Shown: one piece after another, positions 1 to 6,509 of the stretch
Numbering within the stretch: the first letter of the stretch is position 1
How the letters are laid out: each line of letters starts with the position of its first letter
Source of the DNA: J089 sp964535735
GTDB taxonomy: Bacteria; Fidelibacterota; Marinisomatia; Marinisomatales; J089
Direction: 5' to 3'
NCBI GenBank assembly: GCA_964535735.1
Contig: CAZHTM010000005.1
Location: forward strand, 1 to 64,000
DNA: 64,000 bases
Translations under genes and position numbers: made by a program
Notes under the pieces: model-generated
What the model saw: the letters and a program-made list of their open reading frames with translations, nothing else
The model's database searches: none
Told to the model about the DNA's origin: nothing

Positions 1-79
1 CCAGTTCTATTAAATATGACTTCTTTAGGTGTCCGTTAAAATGTAGCAAGTTCATTTTTCGGGTTTTTAATATCCCCTT

Positions 80-203
80 AAATCCCCCTTTGACAAGGGG
101 GACTTTCGGAGATGCCAAAGGTAATCCTTTTTGGGAAAAATGTTTTGAAATTGGTGAGACAAAAAAATCCCCCTTTCTTAAAGGGGGACACAGGGGGATT
201 TCT
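80..203. repeat. MITE-like palindromic repeat pair
   Basis: Two dyads of the same family lie 65 bases apart. The first has arms TCCCCCTT/AAGGGGGA at 83-90 and 95-102. The second has arms TCCCCCTTT/AAAGGGGGA at 168-176 and 180-188, followed by another GGGGGATTT that can pair with AAATCCCCC. Such C-run/G-run palindromes are a common class of non-coding dispersed repeat in bacterial genomes. The whole 1-393 stretch upstream of hypE holds nothing else convincing. No transposase is attached. Confidence 0.6.
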
Positions 204-393
204 AATATTCCAGCCTGTGGACCAAGGAGGATTTAATGCACAAATGAGTAAAACCACTGAGAGTCTTTTGAACTTTGCAACATCAACTTGCAGGGAAAAT
301 CCTGAGTAATCCTCTGTTAAAAAAAGGGACACACGGATTGATTGAGCGGTTGTAGAATTATCATTAAAAAATTGCACATAAAGGAACGCTAAT

Positions 394-1446
394 ATGGTCG
401 ATTTTCCTGAATCATTATCCTGCCCGGTGCCAATCATGGATCACGACACTATTCAACTGGCCCACGGCGCCGGTGGACGGTTATCGGCCCAACTTATCGA
501 AACCCTCTTCCTACCCCGGTTCGGGAATGATATGTTGGACCGCCTGGAGGACCAAGCAACCCTGAACCTACCTCTCGGCCAAATTTCCTTCTCCACCGAT
601 ACCTATGTGGTGGACCCCATTTTTTTTCCAGGTGGAAATATCGGCGAACTGGCAGTGAACGGCACCGTGAATGACGTCGCCATGAATGGAGCCACACCCC
701 TTTACTTAAGCGTCGGCTTTGTCCTGGAAGAAGGATTGGCAATCGAAACTTTGCACCGCGTTGTGTTATCCATGGAATCAGCCGCCAAAAAGGCCGGTGT
801 GCGGATCGTCACCGGGGATACAAAAGTGGTCAATAAAGGTTCTTGTGATAAACTGTATATCAATACATCTGGTATCGGGGTCATTCCCGAAGGTATACAG
901 ATTTCGGCGTCGCATTGTCAGCCGGGAGATCAGGTGTTGCTCTCCGGAACCATTGCCGATCACGGCATGGCGGTTCTCACCAGCCGGAAAGGGCTCTCCT
1001 TCCAATCCCGGGTCAAGAGCGATACGGCGGCCTTAAATGGACTAGTAAAAACCATGTTGGATGTCACCCAAAACATTCACGCCCTCCGGGACCCAACCCG
1101 TGGCGGCGTGGCTACCACCCTGAATGAATTCGCTTCCAGTTCCGGCGTAGGCATTCGGTTGGACGGGAACACCATCCCGGTAAAACCGGATGTGCAGGGA
1201 GCCTGTGAAATCCTGGGGATCGATCCTCTCTACGTAGCCAACGAAGGAAAACTGATCGCCATTGTTCCTCAACCGGACGCGGAGGCCGTCTTAGAGGCCA
1301 TGCGATCTACAGACGTGGGTCGAGATGCGTGTATCATCGGCGAGGTAGTGGCGGAGCATCCCAGGACGGTTACAATAACTACCGGTCTGGGAGGACAACG
1401 AATCGTGGATATGCCCGTGGGTGAGCAACTGCCACGGATTTGTTAG
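394..1446 (+). CDS. hypE: Hydrogenase maturation protein HypE
   Basis: A 350-aa protein of the PurM/AIR-synthetase-like family. HypE uses ATP to dehydrate the carbamoyl group placed by HypF on its C-terminal cysteine into thiocyanate, the source of the CN ligands of the NiFe-hydrogenase active site. Visible marks are the N-terminal LAHGAGG motif (about residue 23), the NGTVNDVAMNGA segment (about 89), the DPTRGGVAT motif (about 233), and the C-terminal PRIC ending with the acceptor Cys as last residue. The chosen ATG has AAAGGA 8 bases upstream; an ATG at 436 would give a start closer to many homologues. Other hyp or hydrogenase genes are not in the window, so they must lie upstream of it or elsewhere. 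Family assignment is very secure. Confidence 0.95.
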   Translation: MVDFPESLSCPVPIMDHDTIQLAHGAGGRLSAQLIETLFLPRFGNDMLDRLEDQATLNLPLGQISFSTDTYVVDPIFFPGGNIGELAVNGTVNDVAMNGATPLYLSVGFVLEEGLAIETLHRVVLSMESAAKKAGVRIVTGDTKVVNKGSCDKLYINTSGIGVIPEGIQISASHCQPGDQVLLSGTIADHGMAVLTSRKGLSFQSRVKSDTAALNGLVKTMLDVTQNIHALRDPTRGGVATTLNEFASSSGVGIRLDGNTIPVKPDVQGACEILGIDPLYVANEGKLIAIVPQPDAEAVLEAMRSTDVGRDACIIGEVVAEHPRTVTITTGLGGQRIVDMPVGEQLPRIC

Positions 1447-1479
1447 ACGAAAATTAAAATCTGATTGATAACTGAAATT

Positions 1480-2040
1480 TTAAACCGCACCGGACTCCCG
1501 GGAAGCAATTAGAATCGGGAGAACCCGTTCCAGCGCTTTTATTTTTTGATAGATGGACCGGGCATAGGAACGAGCCTGATCGGACTTGTAATATTTCCCC
1601 GCATTATACGAAGCCCACACATCCATCCAATTCCCGTTCCGGCGGACTTTCCAATGCTCCAGATCGGAAATGGCAATGGAAGCGGCAAATTCCATATCGT
1701 TGATGAGCTTCTGAGCCATCATATTGATCTGCAATCCGTTCTGAGGTGTTTCCGGATGTTCCGCTAGGGCATTGTAGATATTCTTATGCCAGAGCCCGGC
1801 TGACGGGTCCTGAAGATTGATCGGGACTATCCGGTCTCCCACAAACGATTCTTGCCAAGCGATGGCCGCCAAGGTGTAGCCCAAATCATAGGGCGCCCCC
1901 AATTCGTAGGCCCTAACCAAGATGGATTTCTGCTGTTCCGTCAGGCGACTGAATTGCTCTTCCACTGGTGTTCCGGTTACGGTGATCACCGATGTTAAAA
2001 ATAGAGGGATGATGAAAAAATTCTTGAATGGTTTTCCCAT
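1480..2040 (-). CDS. Small exported lytic transglycosylase-like protein
   Basis: A 186-aa protein with an N-terminal hydrophobic signal segment (residues about 6-23, ending near VTGTP). The SLT-like fold is suggested by the YTLAAIAWQESFVG stretch (about 56-69), where Glu would be the catalytic acid, by NGLQIN near residue 100, and by WMDVWASYNAGKYY near the C-terminus. These resemble the E-S, G-L-Q and Y-N-A-G signatures of lysozyme-like transglycosylases that cleave peptidoglycan. The start is fixed by AGGAGG 9 bases upstream. It is a single gene convergent with hypE across 33 bases. A role in local wall opening in the periplasm is inferred; the exact subfamily is not clear. Confidence 0.7.
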   Translation of the reverse strand: MGKPFKNFFIIPLFLTSVITVTGTPVEEQFSRLTEQQKSILVRAYELGAPYDLGYTLAAIAWQESFVGDRIVPINLQDPSAGLWHKNIYNALAEHPETPQNGLQINMMAQKLINDMEFAASIAISDLEHWKVRRNGNWMDVWASYNAGKYYKSDQARSYARSIYQKIKALERVLPILIASRESGAV

Positions 2041-2075
2041 TCAGGTGTTCCTCCTGGTTGTTCGAAAATCCCTAC

Positions 2076-2094
2076 TTAGAGTATTGTACTCTAA
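2076..2094. promoter_or_regulatory. Perfect 8-bp dyad in the leader of the transglycosylase gene
   Basis: TTAGAGTA and TACTCTAA are separated by TTG. The dyad lies 36-54 bases upstream of the minus-strand start at 2040, where an operator or the -10 region would be. It could also form a short hairpin in the leader. No regulator can be named. Confidence 0.35.
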
Positions 2095-2220
2095 AATAGT
2101 GACGGAATTTTTAACTATAGCAACTCCCACCCTATGAACCAGGTCACAGATATTTCGCCCTTTATTCTCCGGTTACCAAGTCGCGGAGTGAAGACCAGGG
2201 AGGAATTTTTACGTTGAGGG

Positions 2221-2252
2221 GGTGTTCAGGTGTTTAGGTGTTGAGGTGTTAA
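2221..2252. repeat. Short 8-bp tandem repeat in an intergenic region
   Basis: Four consecutive 8-mers of the form GGTGTTNA lie in the 388-base gap 2041-2428 between the divergently oriented transglycosylase and SLC13 genes. The rest of this gap shows only the dyad at 2076 and no coding potential. It may be a decayed repeat element; no function is evident. Confidence 0.4.
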
Positions 2253-2428
2253 AGTGGAAAATAATCCATTACTCCAATACACCATCACCCCAACGCATCA
2301 AACTTCAATCAATTTCTTCATCTTCGGTGTACGCTGCGGCTAATGAGATCAAACATGGAAATCCTTGATAATCCAACCCAATTTCAGGAATTTTCCAGGT
2401 GTTTTTTATCTAATGAGGGCGAAGCATT

Positions 2429-3937
2429 ATGTTGAAACCTGCTACGTTGAAATTGGTATCCGGACCTGTGCTAGGGGTGCTGGTGATGCTCTTCTTTCGA
2501 ATGGACCCTGAACATCCCGAGGCGGTAAGGACCGCGGGGATTGCGGTCTGGATGGCGATCTGGTGGATGACGGAAGCAGTGCCCCTGGCAGTGACGGCCC
2601 TCCTTCCAGTGGCCTTTTTCCCCCTCCTGGGCATCATGGATGGGAAAGCGGTTGCACCGATCTATTTCAATCATATCATTTTTTTATTCATCGGGGGATT
2701 TTTAGTGGCTCTCGCCATGGAGCGGTGGAATCTTCATCGTCGGATTGCCCTTTCTATTCTAACCCGGGTGGGCGCCCGACCGGAAAATATCCTCCTGGGG
2801 TTTATGGCCTCCACCGCGTTTCTATCCATGTGGATTTCCAACACCGCCACAACGATGATGATGGTTCCGATTGGATTGGCTATTATCCTCAATCTGGAAG
2901 ATCATCTTTCCCCAGAGCAATTAAAGCCCTACTCCACCGCCATTTTTCTGGGTATTGCCTATAGCGCTACAATTGGCGGCATTTCCACGTTAGTGGGTAC
3001 CCCTCCCAATCTGGTTCTGGCGCGAATGGTTCAAATCTTATTTCCCGCTATTCCGGAAATTAATTTTGTCTCCTGGATGATATTTGCAACTCCCATATCT
3101 CTGGTCTTTTTGGGAATTACCTGGTTTGTTTTACAGCGTCGCTACTGCCGGAATGCCCACATCCTGAAGATCGATACCGACACGTTTAAACGTCAGTTCC
3201 GTGAAATGGGACCCATCAGTTTTGAACAAAAGGTGGTGCTCGTTGATTTTATTCTTTTAGCCTTACTTTGGATTACCCGTTCGGATCTTAATCTGGGTGG
3301 CATCACTTTTCCGGGCTGGTCCCGGTGGTTTTCCCATCCCACGTATATCAACGACGGAACCGTAGCCATTTTCATGTCGCTTCTGTTATTCATGATTCCC
3401 TCCCGCGGAAAAGACAAATCCCGTATTCTGGATTGGAATACCGCCAAACGGATTCCCTGGAATATCGTGCTCTTATTTGGCGGAGGGTTTGCCCTGGCCA
3501 GCGGTTTTAAGGAATCCGGGTTGGCGGCCTGGTTGGGGCATCATTTTACGTCACTCAGCGACTTTCCCGTCGTTGCGATTCTTATACTCCTGGCATTATT
3601 CGTCACCTTCCTAACGGAACTCACCTCTAACACGGCCACGGCGCAGATATTAATTCCCATTGTGGCCAGTCTGGCGTTGGACATCAATCTGAACCCGCTT
3701 TTTCTCCTTTTCCCAGCCACCCTTTCCTGTTCCTTTGCTTTCATGTTTCCGGTGGCCACACCACCCAACGCCATAATTTTCGGAACCCACCGAGTGGATA
3801 TCCAGGATATGGTGAAAACAGGAATTTGGCTCAACTTTATCGGAGCCGGATTGATTACTCTGGCCATTTTCCTGTTGGGTGGTATTGTGTTTGGAATTGA
3901 TTTAACGCAGATGCCCGTCTGGGCCGGTACCCCTTAA
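2429..3937 (+). CDS. SLC13/DASS family sodium-coupled dicarboxylate transporter
   Basis: A 502-aa polytopic membrane protein of the divalent anion:Na+ symporter family, which imports C4-dicarboxylates, citrate or sulfate. The two inverted-repeat signature motifs are visible: SNTATTMMMVPIG (about residues 138-150) and SNTATAQILIPI (about 399-410). The matching substrate and sodium loops GISTLVGTPPNLVLA and PVATPPNAIIFGT are also present. About 11-12 hydrophobic segments can be counted, and the length is normal. A purine-rich GAGGGCGA lies upstream of the ATG. It converges with the Nramp-like gene, the two stops overlapping by 4 bases. The substrate cannot be read from sequence; a dicarboxylate is the default expectation. 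Confidence 0.9.
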   Translation: MLKPATLKLVSGPVLGVLVMLFFRMDPEHPEAVRTAGIAVWMAIWWMTEAVPLAVTALLPVAFFPLLGIMDGKAVAPIYFNHIIFLFIGGFLVALAMERWNLHRRIALSILTRVGARPENILLGFMASTAFLSMWISNTATTMMMVPIGLAIILNLEDHLSPEQLKPYSTAIFLGIAYSATIGGISTLVGTPPNLVLARMVQILFPAIPEINFVSWMIFATPISLVFLGITWFVLQRRYCRNAHILKIDTDTFKRQFREMGPISFEQKVVLVDFILLALLWITRSDLNLGGITFPGWSRWFSHPTYINDGTVAIFMSLLLFMIPSRGKDKSRILDWNTAKRIPWNIVLLFGGGFALASGFKESGLAAWLGHHFTSLSDFPVVAILILLALFVTFLTELTSNTATAQILIPIVASLALDINLNPLFLLFPATLSCSFAFMFPVATPPNAIIFGTHRVDIQDMVKTGIWLNFIGAGLITLAIFLLGGIVFGIDLTQMPVWAGTP

Positions 3938-5199
3938 CCGGGAAAGAATCGCCAATAGATATAGACCAGGGCAAAGCCGGTCAGGAAGATCAAGCCAACC
4001 CAGCTAAGGCGTTGCAAACCCGGTCCCGGCCGATAATCTGAGGGAAATTCTGGACTGAAGAGTACCTTATAATTGAACCAAGCTAGAACAGGGGCTGTCA
4101 GAAAAGACAATGTAGTGGCCACATCTACCATAAAGGTCATGGTGGATCTGAGACCCGTGAGTAACAATAACGCCCCTGCCATGACCACCGCCATCGCGCC
4201 CCAATAGATAGTTGTAGGACGACCCGACGCATTACTGGATCGAAATTCTATCCAGGCCTGACTCAAAACTCGGGGATAGGCATCCGCCACGGTAAGGGTA
4301 GTACTGAACATGGTAGTAAACGCCGCCAGTAGGATGATGAGATGACTCCAGGAACCTAAAGTTTTGGTGTACAGTTCCACCAATTGCCCAGCAAACGCTC
4401 CTCCCGATTTAGCAAACACTTCTCCTGTGCCAAACATGACCAGCGCACCCAAACTGAGAAAACCCAAGGCCATGACACCCGTTCCATAATACCCGATATC
4501 AAAATCCAGGCGGACATTTTTATACACCGGCGTCACGCCGGTTTGTTTTTTCCGTTCCAGAGTCCACAGAGAATGCCAGACCGATACATCGATGGGACAG
4601 GGCATCCATCCCAGCAAGCCCACCATAAAGGAAATACCTGTGAGCGTCCAAAGGGAAGGACTCACAACTCCCGGCTGCCCCGCCGGTCCATGAATAACGG
4701 CCGCCACCACCGCCACAAGGGTTGACAGGGATAAGACCACGATAATCACTTTAATGGCGGAATCCAAGAAGGCATATTGCCCAAACATCAAAATAAGGGC
4801 GCAGATGCCCAGTAAAATCGCGCTCCACAGCAGGGGGCTGAGCCCGAATGGAAACAATTGGGTGGCCAACCCGGCAGTGACAACGGTTACGGCAGCCATG
4901 ACCGCAAACATGGTGCCCACGGTCATAAAAATAAACACGCCCAACGCCCAGGGACTCCATTTATAATACCCTCGCAAGAGACTGTCTCCAGTGGCGGCAG
5001 CGTATCGAGGTCCGAATTCAAAAAATGGATATTTCATCACCATTGCCAGAATTACAAGCCAGACTAAATTGAAGTTATAGGTGGCTCCTGCCCGTGTAGA
5101 CTGGACCAAATGACTGACCCCTATCGAAGCCCCGGCCCAAAGCAACCCCGGTCCCAGAGCTTTCCAGAAATCGTTTCCCGATGTGGATTGTGTTTCCAT
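3934..5199 (-). CDS. Nramp-related membrane transporter lacking the canonical metal motifs
   Basis: A 421-aa protein with about 11 hydrophobic segments and the general Nramp layout, beginning with ALGPGLLWAG in TM1. Canonical Nramp metal carriers have DPGN in TM1 and MPH in TM6. Here TM1 reads ASIGVSHLVQSTRAG (Asp to Gly, Asn to His) and TM6 reads GWMPCPIDVSVWHS (His to Cys). This is known for divergent Nramp-related clades whose substrate is not settled. I therefore call it Nramp-related rather than a Mn/Fe transporter. Met and Cys in TM6 could still ligate a soft metal. It is transcribed alone, toward the SLC13 gene. Confidence 0.75.
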   Translation of the reverse strand: METQSTSGNDFWKALGPGLLWAGASIGVSHLVQSTRAGATYNFNLVWLVILAMVMKYPFFEFGPRYAAATGDSLLRGYYKWSPWALGVFIFMTVGTMFAVMAAVTVVTAGLATQLFPFGLSPLLWSAILLGICALILMFGQYAFLDSAIKVIIVVLSLSTLVAVVAAVIHGPAGQPGVVSPSLWTLTGISFMVGLLGWMPCPIDVSVWHSLWTLERKKQTGVTPVYKNVRLDFDIGYYGTGVMALGFLSLGALVMFGTGEVFAKSGGAFAGQLVELYTKTLGSWSHLIILLAAFTTMFSTTLTVADAYPRVLSQAWIEFRSSNASGRPTTIYWGAMAVVMAGALLLLTGLRSTMTFMVDVATTLSFLTAPVLAWFNYKVLFSPEFPSDYRPGPGLQRLSWVGLIFLTGFALVYIYWRFFPG

Positions 5200-5361
5200 G
5201 AATACCTCTGTCTAATCAGCTCATTTTACGGTTAAGAAAATTGAGTTTTCAAGGATTGATTGGGGTTGATTCTTTTATAAGCCACCGAGGGCACAGATAT
5301 CGTAGAGATTAGGAAGATAAGATCAATTAATTATTAATAGCTGTTTATCACCTGGTAGTTT

Positions 5362-5572
5362 ATTCAACCCGTTTCGGGTTGTGACAGGGTGGGAATTCTA
5401 TGCTATTCATATTGAACCCCTTCGGAGTTCCATAATGAGCTAGAATACCTCGATAATCAACAACTTCCCCGAAGGGGAATAATTTGAATAGAAGAAAACG
5501 AAAGAGAAAAGGAGACCCTGAAAGGGTCGAATAGAGGTTATAACAAATATTTTTCCTCGAATTCAACACTCC
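5362..5572. repeat. 211-bp direct repeat, copy 1 (transposase 3' flank)
   Basis: Nearly identical to 6299-6509 over 211 bases. It begins with a palindrome (CAACCCG TTT CGGGTTG, 5365-5381), contains three more small dyads (GAACCCC..GGAGTTC, TTCCCC GAA GGGGAA, GACCCTGAAAGGGTC), and ends inside the last codons of the RAYT transposase gene. Tetraloop-like palindromes of this sort next to an IS200-like transposase are typical of REP elements. The 5200-5361 stretch before it shows no gene. Confidence 0.85.
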
Positions 5573-5984
5573 ATTCCACAAGCAGTTTTTTAAGTTCCTC
5601 TTTGTATGTTGTTTTTCTGTGATGTTCCTTTTGATTTTTTACATAGTCGATCAGTCTGTCTTTATCACGAAATGAGAAGGTGAAAGCAGCGTATCCTTCC
5701 TGCCAAGCCTCAAAATGTGGGAATATTTTCTCTCGTTTAATCCAATCGTGAGATGCCACCTTAATATCTTTCACGAAATCGGAAAGAGCGATGGCAGGCC
5801 GTACATCTGTCGCAATGTGAATATGATCTTCCATACCGTTAATTCGGTATAAATGGCATTTCTTATTTTGGATAATCCCCCAGATATATTTGTATAAATC
5901 CGCTTGCCTTTTTTCTGTAAGAGAACATATCCTATTCCGGGTAGAAAATACGATATGATATATTAATTGCGTGTAGGTTGACAT
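5538..5984 (-). CDS. REP-associated tyrosine transposase (IS200-like, Y1/HUH)
   Basis: A 148-aa single-domain HUH-type transposase. The HUH metal-binding motif is HIH in MEDHIHIATD (about residue 50). The downstream segment IDYVKNQKEHHRK carries the candidate nucleophilic Tyr, and the protein ends in FEEKYLL as RAYTs usually do. These enzymes nick and join single-stranded hairpin DNA without inverted terminal repeats and are linked to dispersal of REP palindromes. The start MSTYTQLIYHIVFSTR matches the family's beginning; an upstream in-frame ATG would add 14 atypical residues. It is surrounded by REP-like palindromes on both sides and followed by a duplicated 211-bp flank. It looks intact. 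Confidence 0.88.
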   Translation of the reverse strand: MSTYTQLIYHIVFSTRNRICSLTEKRQADLYKYIWGIIQNKKCHLYRINGMEDHIHIATDVRPAIALSDFVKDIKVASHDWIKREKIFPHFEAWQEGYAAFTFSFRDKDRLIDYVKNQKEHHRKTTYKEELKKLLVEWSVEFEEKYLL

Positions 5985-6049
5985 TTTAATTTTCCTGATT
6001 ATTCTACGATAATTGATAGGCAACAATACTATTCTGATCCATTTATATT

Positions 6050-6122
6050 CAACCCGCTTCGGGGTTGCTATTCATATTTATTCTTCAGGGCTATTCACAT
6101 TAAACCCTTCCGGGGTTTAATG
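6050..6122. repeat. REP-like palindromes upstream of the transposase
   Basis: Two hairpins stand between the transposase and the second 211-bp repeat: CAACCC/GGGTTG at 6050-6067, and a 10-bp-armed dyad CATTAAACCC/GGGTTTAATG at 6098-6122. They share the surrounding word CTATTCA with the palindromes in the 211-bp repeats, so they belong to the same family. The remaining bases of 5985-6298 show no gene. Confidence 0.65.
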
Positions 6123-6298
6123 ACCTATTGGGAAGATATTAAGCTTTTAAATTTTCCTGATTCAACGGTGACTAAACAATCAACCCATCACTATAGATTT
6201 CTTGAAAAAATTTAATGTGAATACAAAAAAATAAATAGACACCTCTGAAAGCAAATATTACTACCGATTTGTAGAATTGAATATAAAACTACCCAATG

Positions 6299-6509
6299 AT
6301 TCAACCCCTCTGGGGTTGTGACAAGAAGGGAATTCTATGCTATTCATATTGAACCCCTTCGGAGTTCCATAATGAGCTAGAATACCTCGATAATCAACAA
6401 CTTCCCCGAAAGGGAAGAATGTGAATAGAAGAAAACGAAAGAGAAAAGGAGACCCTGAAAGGGTCGAATAAAGATTATAATAAATATTTTTCATCGAATT
6501 CAATACTCC
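6299..6509. repeat. 211-bp direct repeat, copy 2
   Basis: Second copy of the element at 5362-5572, same orientation, with the same series of palindromes; its first dyad is CAACCCC TCT GGGGTTG at 6302-6318. It runs directly into the region preceding the GH13 gene, so that gene's native upstream region may have been replaced or displaced by the insertion. Confidence 0.85.
6475..6507 (-). pseudogene. 3' remnant of a second RAYT transposase
   Basis: Read on the minus strand, this fragment encodes SIEFDEKYLL and a stop. It is homologous to the end of the intact transposase (SVEFEEKYLL) and sits at the same place relative to the 211-bp repeat. Immediately further upstream homology ends. It is therefore the tail of a second, otherwise lost, element copy. 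Confidence 0.65.

Noticed and set aside
244..309. Possible 21-codon gene after AAGGAGG, beginning MSKTTESL, downstream of the MITE-like repeat.
   Set aside because: The strong ribosome site is 14 bases from this ATG, and the closer ATG at 236 reads only Met-His-Lys-stop. No domain is recognisable; probably remnant or chance.
1447..1479. AT-rich dyad (AAAATT/AATTTT) between hypE and the transglycosylase considered as a terminator.
   Set aside because: The stem is short, AT-only and the loop long; it would be too weak to call.
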